Positions 8,587-17,420 of a DNA stretch of 64,000 nucleotides are shown here, piece after piece. The notes beneath the pieces are model-generated. The model was not told where the DNA came from. It saw only the letters and a list, made by a program, of their open reading frames with translations, and made no database searches. The position numbers and the translations under genes are program-made. Position 1 is the first letter of the stretch; every line of letters starts with the position of its first letter. This DNA comes from Rhizobium sophoriradicis. GTDB taxonomy: Bacteria > Pseudomonadota > Alphaproteobacteria > Rhizobiales > Rhizobiaceae. The stretch is taken from NCBI RefSeq assembly GCF_003939025.1, contig NZ_RQIH01000007.1, positions 1-64,000 of the forward strand, in the 5' to 3' direction.

Positions 8587-9735
8587 TTACCATTCGGCAA
8601 AGCTGCCGTCGGCGTGGCGCCAGACCGGGTTGCGCCAGCGATGGCCCTCTTTGGCGCGTTCGATGACATAGGCTTCGTCGACGTCGATGCCGAGACCTGG
8701 GCCCTGCGGGATCGAGACGAAACCATCGGCATAGTGGAACACCTCCTTGTTGGAGATGTAATCGAGGATGTCGTTGCCGGTGTTGTAATGGATGCCGAGG
8801 CTCTGCTCCTGGATGAAGGCGTTGTAGCTGACGGCGTCGACCTGCAGGCAGGCGGCGAGCGCGATCGGGCCGAGCGGGCAATGCGGCGCCAGCGCCACGT
8901 CATAGGCTTCAGCCATGGCTGCGATCTTGCGGCATTCGGTGATGCCGCCGGCATGCGAAAGATCCGGCTGAATGATGTCGACGTAACCGTCGGAAAGCAC
9001 CTGCTTGAAGTCCCAGCGGGAATAAAGCCGTTCGCCGAGCGCGATCGGTGTCGAGGTGTGGTTGACGATATCGCGCAGCGCTTCCTTGTTTTCGGAGAGC
9101 ACCGGCTCTTCGATGAACATCAGCTTGTAAGGTTCGAGCTGCTTGGCGAGAACCTTGGCCATCGGCTTGTGGACGCGGCCGTGGAAATCGACGCCGATGC
9201 CGATATGCGGGCCGATCGCCTCGCGGATGGCGGCGATCGTCTCGACCGCGTTCTCCACCTTCTCATTGGTGTCGACGATCTGCATCTCCTCGCAGCCGTT
9301 GAGCTTGATCGCCTTGAAGCCGCGGACGACCACCTCCCTGGCATTGTTGGCGACATCGGCGGGACGGTCGCCGCCGATCCAGGAGTAGACCTTGATGCGG
9401 TCGCGCAGCTGGCCGCCGAGCAGCGAATGGATCGGCTGTCCAAGGGCCTTGCCTTTGATATCCCAGAGCGCCTGATCGATGCCGGAGATCGCGCTCATAT
9501 GGGCGGCACCGCCGCGATAGAAGCCGCCGCGATACATCACCGTCCAGTGGTCCTCGATCAGGAAGGGATCCTTGCCAATCAGGTAGTCTTCGAGTTCGTG
9601 GACGGCGGCCTCGACGGTCAGCGCGCGGCCCTCGACGACCGGCTCACCCCAGCCGACGATACCTTCGTCCGTCTCGACCTTCAGAAACAGCCAGCGCGGC
9701 GGAACAATATAGGTAGTGAGTTTGGTGATCTTCAT
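8587..9735 (-). CDS. dgoD: D-galactonate dehydratase
   Basis: A 382-residue enolase-superfamily protein, the same length as E. coli DgoD. The residues known for that enzyme fall at identical positions: metal ligands D183 (GVDFHG), E209 (FIEEP) and E235 (LGERL), and catalytic H185 and H285 (APHCPLGP). It converts D-galactonate to 2-keto-3-deoxy-galactonate in the De Ley-Doudoroff route. It is transcribed after the GntR-type regulator gene (65 bases upstream) and ends at a clear terminator. The kinase and aldolase that complete the pathway (DgoK, DgoA) are not in this window. The exact match of active-site positions makes this one of the firmest calls here. Confidence 0.94.
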   Translation of the reverse strand: MKITKLTTYIVPPRWLFLKVETDEGIVGWGEPVVEGRALTVEAAVHELEDYLIGKDPFLIEDHWTVMYRGGFYRGGAAHMSAISGIDQALWDIKGKALGQPIHSLLGGQLRDRIKVYSWIGGDRPADVANNAREVVVRGFKAIKLNGCEEMQIVDTNEKVENAVETIAAIREAIGPHIGIGVDFHGRVHKPMAKVLAKQLEPYKLMFIEEPVLSENKEALRDIVNHTSTPIALGERLYSRWDFKQVLSDGYVDIIQPDLSHAGGITECRKIAAMAEAYDVALAPHCPLGPIALAACLQVDAVSYNAFIQEQSLGIHYNTGNDILDYISNKEVFHYADGFVSIPQGPGLGIDVDEAYVIERAKEGHRWRNPVWRHADGSFAEW

Positions 9736-9800
9736 CGCGGTTCTTCAGCTTTTCCTGTGGTTGAGATCGGCGGCATTTCCGCAGAGGTGGGTGGGATCGA

Positions 9801-10562
9801 TTACTTCGTTCTGCCGATCACCTTCTCGGCGGCGGCAAGGTCGCGTACCGCAAGGTCGAGCATGCGGTTGGCGCATTCGCGGGCGCCTGTCTTGTCCCGC
9901 ATGCGCAAAGCCTCGACGAGTTCGCCGTGAACGAGCACAGCATCCTCCCGGTTTTCGACGGCGATGTTGGAGGCATGCAATGCATATTTCAGCGCCGCAT
10001 GGATGGCGCTCGACAGGCGGCGGAACACCTGGTTATGGCTGGCGGTGAGCAGCACGGTGTGAAACATCACATCGGCATCGGTGAAGCTTTCCGGTTCGCC
10101 GGCGCTGTCGCGCATCTGCCGCCAGGCCCTGTCGAGATCGGCGATCTCCTGGGCGCTGGCGCGTTCGGCGGCATATTCGGCGGCTGCCGGCTCTATCGTG
10201 CGCCGGGCTTCGAGAATGCAGCCCAACAGGTCGAAGTCCTTGATGTAAGGCCCCATCCAGTCGAGCACCTCGGCGTCCAGGATATTCCACTCGTCCCTGT
10301 CGCAAACGGTCGTTCCGACCCGCGGCTTGCCGCGAACGAGCCCCTTGGACTCCAGCACTTTCAATGATTCGCGAATGACGGTGCGGCTGACGCCGTAGAG
10401 TTCGCAGAGATCATTCTCACGGGGCAGCGGTGAGCCCGAGGGATAGCGATCCGCACAGATATCCTGAGCGATCGCCGCCGTAACGTTACGGCGTACGCGC
10501 GGCCGGCGTTCGCTGCTTCTGGAGGTTTCCGCTCGGCTTTGTCCCTCAGATTCCAACTTCAC
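9801..10562 (-). CDS. FadR-subfamily GntR transcriptional regulator (DgoR-like)
   Basis: A 253-residue regulator with an N-terminal winged helix (about 25-95, with SGSPLPRENDLCELYGVSRT and RESLKVLESKGLV) and an all-helical FCD ligand-binding domain (about 100-240). GntR/FadR proteins of this kind respond to sugar acids and normally repress. It precedes dgoD on the same strand and is divergent from the AraFGH-like operon. The inverted repeat at 10665-10701 in the shared promoter region is the natural binding-site candidate. By position it is probably the local galactonate or related sugar-acid sensor, which is inference. Confidence 0.88.
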   Translation of the reverse strand: MKLESEGQSRAETSRSSERRPRVRRNVTAAIAQDICADRYPSGSPLPRENDLCELYGVSRTVIRESLKVLESKGLVRGKPRVGTTVCDRDEWNILDAEVLDWMGPYIKDFDLLGCILEARRTIEPAAAEYAAERASAQEIADLDRAWRQMRDSAGEPESFTDADVMFHTVLLTASHNQVFRRLSSAIHAALKYALHASNIAVENREDAVLVHGELVEALRMRDKTGARECANRMLDLAVRDLAAAEKVIGRTK

Positions 10563-10664
10563 CTCTCCGCAACTCTCTTCCGCGAAAGAAACCGAACCTC
10601 ATTATCCGAATTCGATCGGCTTTGCGACGGGCCCTCCCGACTCTCGCTGTTATCCTATTATTTC

Positions 10665-10701
10665 AATCATCATACATTGGCAATTGACTGGTATGATGAT
10701 T
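10665..10701. promoter_or_regulatory. Inverted-repeat operator candidate between GntR and ABC operons
   Basis: AATCATCATAC (10665-10675) and GTATGATGATT (10691-10701) form a perfect 11-bp inverted repeat separated by 15 bases. It lies between the divergent GntR regulator and sugar-importer operons. The core ATCATAC/GTATGAT style suits a FadR-subfamily dimer site. Confidence 0.7.
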
Positions 10702-10712
10702 TAACATAATTC
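10684..10712 (+). promoter_or_regulatory. Candidate sigma-70 promoter of the sugar ABC operon
   Basis: TTGACT (10684-10689) is a good -35 box and sits inside the spacer of the inverted repeat. A CATAAT (10705-10710, 15-base spacing) or TAATTC (10707-10712, 17-base spacing) could be the -10. A repressor on the inverted repeat would block RNA polymerase here. Confidence 0.5.
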
Positions 10713-10765
10713 ATTGGACACTGCCGGGGGGCAGTTGCTCGATTTCAGAGTTTAGGGAGAGAGAC

Positions 10766-11749
10766 ATGCGCTTGTTCAAAGCAGCCATCGTGGCTGGCGC
10801 TTTCGCCGTTTTGGCGGCCGGCTCGGCATTTTCCGCGGACGTGAAGATTGGCTTCATCGTCAAGCAGCCCGAGGAGCCGTGGTTCCAGGACGAGTGGAAA
10901 TTCGCCGACCAGGCAGCAAAGGAAAAAGGCTTCACTGTCGTCAAGATCGGCGCTGAAGACGGCGAGAAGGTTCAGTCGGCGATCGACAATCTCGGCGCCC
11001 AGGGCGCGCAGGGCTTCATCATCTGCACGCCCGACGTCAAGCTCGGCCCGGGCATCGTCGCCAAGGCGGAAGCCAACCAATTGAAGCTGATGACGGTCGA
11101 CGACCGCCTGGTCAGCGCCGACGGCAAGCCGTTGGAAGAGGTTCCGCATATGGGCATCTCGGCCACCAAGATCGGCGAGACCGTGGGTCAGGCCATCGTC
11201 GACGAAATCAAGAAGCGCGGCTGGGACATGAAGAATGTCGGCGCGATCCGGGTTTCTTACGATCAGCTGCCGACCGCGGTCGACCGCGTCGAGGGCGCGA
11301 TTTCGGTGCTGAAGTCCGCCGGCTTCCCGGCCGAGAATATTTATGACGCGCCGCAGGCGAAGACCGATACGGAAGCGGCGCTCAATGCCGCGACCACGGT
11401 TCTCAACAAACATGCCGATGTGAAATACTGGGTTGCCTTCGGCCTCAACGACGAAGCCGTCCTCGGCGCCGTCCGTGCTTCCGAATCCGTCGGCATTCCG
11501 GCGGCGAACATCATCGGTGTCGGCATCGGCGGGGCGGAATCGGCGATTAACGAATTCAAGAAGCCGGCGGCGACGGGTTTCTTCGGCACGGTGATCATCT
11601 CGCCGAAGCCTCATGGCTACGAGACGGCGATCAACATGTACGACTGGATCGCCAACGGCAAGGAGCCGGCAAAGCTGACGCTGACCTCCGGCTCGCTGGC
11701 GTTGCGCGGCGACTACGAGAAGGTCCGCAAGGATCTTGGCATCGAGTGA
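10766..11749 (+). CDS. araF: Sugar ABC transporter periplasmic binding protein (AraF-like)
   Basis: A 327-residue periplasmic binding protein with a signal peptide (MRLFKAAIVAGAFAVLAAGSAFSA, cleavage near 24). The mature part is close to the L-arabinose-binding AraF type of the ribose/galactose-binding family: VKIGFIVKQPEEPWFQDEWKFA at the start and two Rossmann-like lobes. AraF relatives bind L-arabinose and D-galactose alike. The operon also encodes a galactose-type mutarotase and an SDR and lies next to dgoD, so both sugars are plausible. AGGGAGAGAGAC precedes the start. A hairpin follows the gene. Confidence 0.87.
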   Translation: MRLFKAAIVAGAFAVLAAGSAFSADVKIGFIVKQPEEPWFQDEWKFADQAAKEKGFTVVKIGAEDGEKVQSAIDNLGAQGAQGFIICTPDVKLGPGIVAKAEANQLKLMTVDDRLVSADGKPLEEVPHMGISATKIGETVGQAIVDEIKKRGWDMKNVGAIRVSYDQLPTAVDRVEGAISVLKSAGFPAENIYDAPQAKTDTEAALNAATTVLNKHADVKYWVAFGLNDEAVLGAVRASESVGIPAANIIGVGIGGAESAINEFKKPAATGFFGTVIISPKPHGYETAINMYDWIANGKEPAKLTLTSGSLALRGDYEKVRKDLGIE

Positions 11750-11768
11750 CCATCTCCAGATGATGTCA

Positions 11769-11798
11769 ATCCGGCAGCACCCGAGCGCGCTGCCGGAT
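11769..11798 (+). other. Intercistronic stem-loop after the binding-protein gene
   Basis: ATCCGGCAGC (11769-11778) pairs perfectly with GCTGCCGGAT (11789-11798) around ten bases, with no T run behind it. Such stem-loops between binding-protein and ATPase genes usually protect the upstream mRNA, giving more binding protein than membrane components. Confidence 0.65.
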
Positions 11799-11817
11799 CC
11801 TTCTCGGCGGAGCGGTG

Positions 11818-13323
11818 ATGGCTTTCCTCGAATTCAACAATATCTCCAAGGGCTATCCCGGCGTGCAGGCGCTGGCGAATGTTTCCTTCACCGTCGAGAA
11901 AGGCGCCGTCCATGGCCTGATGGGCGAAAACGGCGCCGGCAAATCAACGCTGATCCGCGTGCTTTCCGGCGATCAGGCCGCCGATGACGGCAGCATCTTC
12001 ATCGATGGCGAGGAGCAGAAATACGGCTCGGTGCGCGACGCCTTCCACGCCGGCATTGTCGTCATCCACCAGGAGCTGCAGCTTGTTCCGGAATTGACGA
12101 TTGCCGAAAACCTCTGGCTCGGCCGCTTTCCGGCCAAGGGCGGCGTCATCCATTCGAAGACACTGATCGAGACGGTGCGCGCGAAGCTTGAGGAAATCGG
12201 CATCCACGTCGATCCTTCCGCCAAGGTCAGCTCGCTTTCGATCGGCGCGCGGCAGATGATCGAGATCGCCAAGGCCGTCATGCTCGACGCTCGGGTGATC
12301 GCGCTCGACGAGCCGACCTCCTCGCTTTCCTCGCGTGAAAGTGAAATCCTGTTTTCGCTTATCGACAGGCTGAAGGCAAAGGGGACGGTCATTCTCTACG
12401 TCTCGCATCGCCTCGACGAGATTTTTCGTCTTTGCGACAGCCTGACGGTGCTGCGCGACGGCAGGCTTGCTGCCCATCATCCCGCCATTTCCGAGACGAC
12501 GCGCGAACAGATCATCTCGGAAATGGTCGGACGTGAGATCAGCGATATCTGGGCATGGCGCGAGCGTCCGCTCGGCGACATCAGGCTGGAGGTCAAGGGC
12601 CTGTCCGGGCCGAGACTGCGCACCCCTATCGGCTTTTCAGTCCGCCGAGGCGAGATCCTCGGCTTCTTCGGGCTGATCGGCGCCGGCCGCAGCGAGATGG
12701 CGCGGCTGCTTTACGGCGCCGATGCCAGACATCAAGGCCAAGTTACGATCGACGGCATTGCCGTCTCTCCTGACAATCCGAAAGCGGCGATCAAGGCCGG
12801 CATGGTGCTCTGCCCCGAGGATCGCAAGTTCGACGGCATCATCCAAGGTCGGTCGGTCGAAGAGAATATCGCCATTTCTTCACGCCGGCACTATTCATCC
12901 TTCGGCCTTTTGAAGCCGAAGATGGAGGCCGCACAGGCAGACCGATTTATCGCCAGGCTTCGAGTGCGCACACCGACGCGCCGGCAGGACATCGTCAATC
13001 TCTCCGGCGGCAATCAGCAGAAGGTCATTCTCGGGCGCTGGCTTTCCGAGCAGGGCATCAAGGTCCTCGTCATCGACGAGCCGACTCGCGGTATCGATGT
13101 CGGGGCGAAGTCGGAAATCTACGACATCCTCTATGAGCTGGCGGCCGACGGCATGGCGATCGTGGTGATATCAAGCGAGTTGCCCGAGGTCATGGGCATC
13201 TGCGATCGCATCATGGTGATGTGCCAGGGCAGGGTGGCGGCGAATGTCGCCCGGCCGGATTTCAACGAGCGCAGCATCCTGACGGCGGCACTGCCCGACA
13301 GGAATGCCGCCGGCACCACTTAG
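11818..13323 (+). CDS. araG: Sugar ABC transporter ATP-binding protein, two fused ATPase domains (AraG-like)
   Basis: About 501 residues with two nucleotide-binding domains, typical of the AraG/RbsA/MglA group. Domain 1 has Walker A GENGAGKST (near 38-46), the signature LSIGARQM and Walker B VIALDEPTS. Domain 2 has the degenerate Walker A GLIGAGRSE, the signature LSGGNQQKV and Walker B VLVIDEPTRG. It powers import of the sugar caught by the AraF-like protein. GTG 11815 and ATG 11818 are adjacent in frame. I chose the ATG, with GGCGGAG upstream. The permease follows after 17 bases. Confidence 0.92.
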   Translation: MAFLEFNNISKGYPGVQALANVSFTVEKGAVHGLMGENGAGKSTLIRVLSGDQAADDGSIFIDGEEQKYGSVRDAFHAGIVVIHQELQLVPELTIAENLWLGRFPAKGGVIHSKTLIETVRAKLEEIGIHVDPSAKVSSLSIGARQMIEIAKAVMLDARVIALDEPTSSLSSRESEILFSLIDRLKAKGTVILYVSHRLDEIFRLCDSLTVLRDGRLAAHHPAISETTREQIISEMVGREISDIWAWRERPLGDIRLEVKGLSGPRLRTPIGFSVRRGEILGFFGLIGAGRSEMARLLYGADARHQGQVTIDGIAVSPDNPKAAIKAGMVLCPEDRKFDGIIQGRSVEENIAISSRRHYSSFGLLKPKMEAAQADRFIARLRVRTPTRRQDIVNLSGGNQQKVILGRWLSEQGIKVLVIDEPTRGIDVGAKSEIYDILYELAADGMAIVVISSELPEVMGICDRIMVMCQGRVAANVARPDFNERSILTAALPDRNAAGTT

Positions 13324-13340
13324 GATCAGGAATACGGACA

Positions 13341-14291
13341 ATGAATGCCTTGAAAAAAACCCTTCTCGGCGAACAGGGGCTGGTAGTGATCTTCGCCGCC
13401 GCCTTCGTGATCGTCTCGCTCTTCGTCCCGAACTTCCTGACAGAGCGAAACATGCTAGGGCTTTTGCAGTCGGTCGTCACGATCGGCATCGTCGCCTGCA
13501 CGATGATGTTCTGCCTGGCTTCGCGCGATTTCGATCTATCGGTCGGCTCGATTGTCGCCTTCTCCGGCATGATCGCCGTGATGGTCTCGAACGCCACGGG
13601 CTCCATTCCGGTCGGTCTGCTGGCCGCCCTACTGTGCGGCGCCATCGTCGGCTTCGTCAACGGGATTGTCATTGCCCGCTTTCGCGTCAATGCGCTGATC
13701 ACCACGCTTGCGACGATGCAGATCGTGCGCGGGCTGGCGCTGATCGCCTCGGATGGCCGTGCCGTCGGCATTAACGATCCCGCCTTCTACCAGCTTGCCC
13801 TGTCGCGCTTCCTTACCGTGCCGACGCCGATTTGGATCATGCTCATCCTGTTCGTCGTCTTCGGCTTCGTGCTCAATCGCACCGTCTTCGGCAAGAACAC
13901 GCTGGCGATCGGCGGCAATCCCGAGGCCTCGCGGCTTGCCGGCGTCAATGTTGTCAACACCCGCATCTGGATCTTTGCGCTGCAGGGCCTCATCTGTGGC
14001 ATTGCCGGCATCCTGCTTGCCTCACGCATCACCTCCGGCCAGCCGAACGCGGCGACCGGGCTCGAGCTGTCGGTGATTTCCGCCTGCGTTCTTGGCGGGG
14101 TTTCGCTGGCCGGCGGCCGGGCGGCGATGAGCGGCGTCATTGTCGGCGTGCTGATCATGGGCATTGCCGAAAACGTTATGAATCTCCTCAATATCCAGGC
14201 ATTCTATCAGTATGTCGTGCGCGGGCTGATCCTGCTGATCGCGGTGCTGCTCGACAATTTGCGGTCTTCGGCCGCGGGACGACGTGGATGA
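13341..14291 (+). CDS. araH: Sugar ABC transporter permease (AraH-like)
   Basis: A 316-residue membrane protein of the ribose/arabinose permease family with about nine to ten helices. The conserved segment DLSVGSIVAFSGM lies near residue 60 and SGQPNAATGLELSVISACVLGG in the second half. The start at 13341 (MNALKKTLLG) follows AGGA. An upstream in-frame extension into the ATPase gene is not protein-like. Its stop overlaps the start of the epimerase gene by four bases (ATGA), showing tight coupling. Confidence 0.9.
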   Translation: MNALKKTLLGEQGLVVIFAAAFVIVSLFVPNFLTERNMLGLLQSVVTIGIVACTMMFCLASRDFDLSVGSIVAFSGMIAVMVSNATGSIPVGLLAALLCGAIVGFVNGIVIARFRVNALITTLATMQIVRGLALIASDGRAVGINDPAFYQLALSRFLTVPTPIWIMLILFVVFGFVLNRTVFGKNTLAIGGNPEASRLAGVNVVNTRIWIFALQGLICGIAGILLASRITSGQPNAATGLELSVISACVLGGVSLAGGRAAMSGVIVGVLIMGIAENVMNLLNIQAFYQYVVRGLILLIAVLLDNLRSSAAGRRG

Positions 14292-15178
14292 ACCAGGAAC
14301 GAGCCGGGAGCGACATTGAACTGGAGAACGGAGATGTCGCCGTCCGGGTCAGCTCCCGGGGTGCGGCGGTTGTCGCCGCGACGTTTCGAAATATACCCTT
14401 TCTCGTTCCGGCCGGAGGGCTGGACGGGACGTTCGCGAATTTTCCTATGGTTCCCTTCGGCAACCGCGTAAACGGCAACGCGATGTCCTTTGCCGGACGC
14501 GACTATGCCTTCCAGCCGAATACTGCCGAGCCGCTCTATCGGCACGGCGACGGCTGGCTCGGCCTCTGGCAGATTGAAGACCGCAGTCCAGCGCATGCGC
14601 AGTTTGCCTTTTCCCGCCGCGCCGATCGGATTTCCCCCTATGCCTATCTTGCCCGGCAGGAGGTTCGTCTCGCCGGCGATGCGCTGGTGCTGACGCTTTC
14701 GGTGGAAAACCGCGGCGAAGCGGCGCTTCCATTCGGTCTCGGTCAGCATCCCTTCTTCGTGCGGACGCCAGAGACGAGAATGACCATTGCGGCCGATCGC
14801 TATTGGAGCGAGCGGCCCGACCATCTGCCTGATGTGCTAGGCCCCGTGCCTGGCTATTTCGATTTCAGATCGGAAAGGCTGTTGCCGCAGAGATGGATGA
14901 ACAATGCCTTCGAGGGCTGGAACGGGCGGGCGGCCATCACCTGGCCGGAGCTTGGAATTCAGGCGGCACTGCAAGCCGACGGCGCGCTCGACCGCTTTAT
15001 GCTCTATATGCCGGCCGACCGGAGCGATTTCTTCTGCCTCGAGCCGATGAGCCATCTGCCGAACGGCCATCACCTGCCTGAGCTCGGAGGCCTCATACCG
15101 CTTTCGCCGGGTGAGATTCTTTCCGGCAAGGTCACGATCGAGCTGTCGGCGCTGCCGGTTCAGCCGGAGGGAAGATGA
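14288..15178 (+). CDS. Aldose 1-epimerase (galactose mutarotase family)
   Basis: A 296-residue beta-sandwich protein of the aldose 1-epimerase family. The family-typical segments FPMVPFGNRVNG (near 55-66) and LGQHPFFVR (catalytic histidine, about 150) are present, as is the conserved acidic residue in the C-terminal YMPADRSDFFCLEPMSH region. It interconverts alpha and beta sugar anomers so that a 1-dehydrogenase downstream can act. Start and stop overlap neighbours by four bases each (permease upstream, SDR downstream). By context the sugar is galactose or arabinose. Confidence 0.87.
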   Translation: MNQERAGSDIELENGDVAVRVSSRGAAVVAATFRNIPFLVPAGGLDGTFANFPMVPFGNRVNGNAMSFAGRDYAFQPNTAEPLYRHGDGWLGLWQIEDRSPAHAQFAFSRRADRISPYAYLARQEVRLAGDALVLTLSVENRGEAALPFGLGQHPFFVRTPETRMTIAADRYWSERPDHLPDVLGPVPGYFDFRSERLLPQRWMNNAFEGWNGRAAITWPELGIQAALQADGALDRFMLYMPADRSDFFCLEPMSHLPNGHHLPELGGLIPLSPGEILSGKVTIELSALPVQPEGR

Positions 15179-15957
15179 TGAGCAACCGCCTGCAGGGCAA
15201 GAACATCCTGATAACGGGCGCTGCGCAAGGTATCGGCCTTGCGATCGCGAAGGCGTTCATCAGCGAAAATGCGGCCGTCTATCTCATTGACCGCGATGCG
15301 GCGCTGCTGGCTCGGGCAGCGGCGGATCTCGCGAGCACCGGCGCCCGGCTCGGTTATCTTCCAGCCGATATAACCGATGCCGGAACGATCACGCGGGTGG
15401 TCGCCGAGGCGAATGAGGAGATCGGTCCGCTGAATGCGCTCGTCAACAATGCAGGGGTCAATGTTTTTGCCGAGCCGCTCGCGACGAGCGACGACGAATG
15501 GAACCGCTGTTTCGATATCAACCTAAAGGGCGCTTGGAATTGCTGCAAGGCGGTGCTGCCGGGCCTGATCGAGCAGGGCGGCGGTGTCATTCTCAACATT
15601 GCCTCGACCCATGCCTTCACCATCATCCCGCACACATTTCCTTATCCGCTGGCAAAACATGCATTGCTGGGCATGACGAAATCGCTAGGCCTCGAATATG
15701 CGGCCTGCAATATCCGCGTCAACGCGCTGGCGCCGGGCTATGTCTCGACGCAGAAGGTGGTCGATTACTGGAACAGCTTCCCCGATCCGGAAGGCGCCAA
15801 GGCCGAGACGATGAAACTGCATCCGGGCGGGCGGATCGCCACACCGGAGGAGATCGCCATGGCGGCCGTCTTCATGATCTCCGACGAATGCCCGTTCATG
15901 AATGCCACCTGCCTGACGATCGATGGTGGCCTCAGCGTCCTACAGCATCCCGTCTGA
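15175..15957 (+). CDS. SDR, candidate sugar 1-dehydrogenase of the galactose/arabinose cluster
   Basis: A 260-residue classical SDR: TGAAQGIG cofactor motif near 15-22, D40 region (YLIDRD) favouring NAD, NNAG at about 90, catalytic serine in NIAST, and Y160-x3-K164 in YPLAK. As the last gene of an operon with importer and mutarotase, and next to galactonate dehydratase, the simplest role is NAD-dependent oxidation of D-galactose (or L-arabinose) to its lactone, the first De Ley-Doudoroff step. ATGs at 15175 and 15178 are both possible starts. The dehydrogenase role is inferred from context, not from a unique motif. Confidence 0.8.
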   Translation: MMSNRLQGKNILITGAAQGIGLAIAKAFISENAAVYLIDRDAALLARAAADLASTGARLGYLPADITDAGTITRVVAEANEEIGPLNALVNNAGVNVFAEPLATSDDEWNRCFDINLKGAWNCCKAVLPGLIEQGGGVILNIASTHAFTIIPHTFPYPLAKHALLGMTKSLGLEYAACNIRVNALAPGYVSTQKVVDYWNSFPDPEGAKAETMKLHPGGRIATPEEIAMAAVFMISDECPFMNATCLTIDGGLSVLQHPV

Positions 15958-16103
15958 ACGCTTCAGGCGCGTCGATTTTTACAAGCCTGTCGTCTTCTCG
16001 AGATAGAGCATTATATTGCCCGTCGGGGGCTATCTGATCTCCCGCAGGCACGGAGCGGCGCCCTGCCGCTTGCTGAGAGCACAATCGAAAACAGGAGGAC
16101 GGC

Positions 16104-16535
16104 ATGCAGATCAATCGCACGGCTTCGGCTCATTGGAGCGGCGGTCTCAAGGATGGCAAAGGGCTGATCTCGACGCAGAGCGGCGCCCTGAAGGATTATC
16201 CATACGGCTTTGCCAGCCGCTTCGAAGGCATTCCCGGCACCAACCCGGAAGAACTGATCGGAGCTGCCCATGCCGGCTGCTTCACCATGGCGCTGTCCTT
16301 GATCCTTGGTGAAGCCGGTTTCACAGCCGAACATATGGAGACCTCCGCCAAGGTGACGCTCGAAAGCGTCGAGGGCGGCTTTGCCGTCACCGCCATCCAT
16401 CTTTCGCTCTCCGGTCGCATCCCCGGCGCCGACGAGGCGACCTTTACCGAACTCGCCAATAAGGCGAAGGCCGGCTGCCCGATTTCCAAGGCGCTCGCCG
16501 CCGTTCCGATTACGCTTGACGTCAAGCTCGCCTAA
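16104..16535 (+). CDS. OsmC family peroxiredoxin-like protein
   Basis: A 143-residue OsmC-type hydroperoxide reductase. The two redox cysteines are C59 (AAHAGCF) and C125 (KAGCPIS), and the early E49 (NPEEL) position matches the family active site. OsmC proteins reduce organic hydroperoxides under osmotic or oxidative stress and act in the cytoplasm. An AGGAGG ribosome site at 16096-16101 decides the start. It stands alone between the sugar operon and the RND regulator. Confidence 0.92.
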   Translation: MQINRTASAHWSGGLKDGKGLISTQSGALKDYPYGFASRFEGIPGTNPEELIGAAHAGCFTMALSLILGEAGFTAEHMETSAKVTLESVEGGFAVTAIHLSLSGRIPGADEATFTELANKAKAGCPISKALAAVPITLDVKLA

Positions 16536-16687
16536 TTCCTCTACCGCCGACGAGGTGCCGCGCTCAGTTGTCGCGGCACTTTCCAATTTCCCGGCGCCGA
16601 TCTTCACCCTTCCGAAACTTCGCTATGTTTGATGCAGCTTTGCTGCTCCCATGGCAGCCCTTCGCGCCGCATTCGCGTGCCCGCATG

Positions 16688-16745
16688 TTGACAAATGACG
16701 ACTGATATTTTACGACTGACGAAATTCAAAAATCGTCATTCGTAA
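16688..16745 (+). promoter_or_regulatory. Candidate promoter and TetR operator upstream of the RND locus
   Basis: TTACGACTGACGA (16710-16722) and TCGTCATTCGTAA (16733-16745) form a 13-bp inverted repeat with one mismatch and a ten-base spacer. A further TGACGA lies at 16696-16701. A -35-like TTGACA (16688-16693) is 17 bases from TACGAC (16711-16716), so the repeat overlaps the likely -10. Autorepression by the TetR protein starting at 16763 is the simplest reading. Confidence 0.62.
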
Positions 16746-16762
16746 TTCGGACGCCGAAAACC

Positions 16763-17371
16763 ATGAACGACATCGCGGAAAATACGCTCGACGTCACGCG
16801 GCAGGAGAATGTCACGCGCATTCTCGATGCGGCCGAGCGGCTGTTTCGCCACTATGGCTACAGCAAGACTACGGTGGCCGACATTGCCCGCGATCTCGGC
16901 ATGTCTCCGGCCAATATTTATCGGTTCTTCGCGTCGAAGGTGGAGATCCACCAGGCACTTTGCGGGCGCATGCTCGCGACCGCATATCAGATCGCCTACG
17001 ACATCCGCCATCAGCCGGTCAGCGCCAGCGAGCGGCTGCGCCGTTATGTCAAGACCCAGCATCAGTTGACGCTCGATCTGATGCTCGACGAGATGAAGGT
17101 GCACGAGATGATTATCGTCGCGATCGAGCGCGACTGGCATGTCATCGAAAAACATATCGATCGCGTCCATGATCTCATTGCCGAAATCATTGCCGAAGGG
17201 ATCGCTGCCGGTGAGTTTGCCGAGCAGGACCCGGTCGTTGCCTCGCGTTGCTTCGGTGCCGCGACGATCAATCTCGTCCACCCGCAGATGGTGGCGCAAT
17301 GTCTTGCCAAAACCAACCGCGCGAGCGTCGACGAACTGATCGATTATGTGATCAGGGCGCTGAAGAAATAG
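16763..17371 (+). CDS. TetR family transcriptional regulator of the RND efflux genes
   Basis: A 202-residue TetR protein. The helix-turn-helix (about 14-60) has the family signature ILDAAERLFRHYGYSKTTVADIARDLGMSPANIYRFF split over helices 1-3, followed by an all-helical ligand domain. It lies 49 bases upstream of an RND adaptor/transporter pair in the same orientation, so it is probably their local repressor. The inverted repeat at 16710-16745 is its candidate site. Confidence 0.9.
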   Translation: MNDIAENTLDVTRQENVTRILDAAERLFRHYGYSKTTVADIARDLGMSPANIYRFFASKVEIHQALCGRMLATAYQIAYDIRHQPVSASERLRRYVKTQHQLTLDLMLDEMKVHEMIIVAIERDWHVIEKHIDRVHDLIAEIIAEGIAAGEFAEQDPVVASRCFGAATINLVHPQMVAQCLAKTNRASVDELIDYVIRALKK

Positions 17372-17420
17372 TGGACGGCAGCCGCCGTCAAATCCCCGAA
17401 ACGATCCAGGAGTGCGGAAG

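Noticed and set aside
8493-8954. Extension of the DoxX frame upstream into dgoD
   Set aside because: The added residues are antisense-frame translation of dgoD, and a strong ribosome site precedes 8492.
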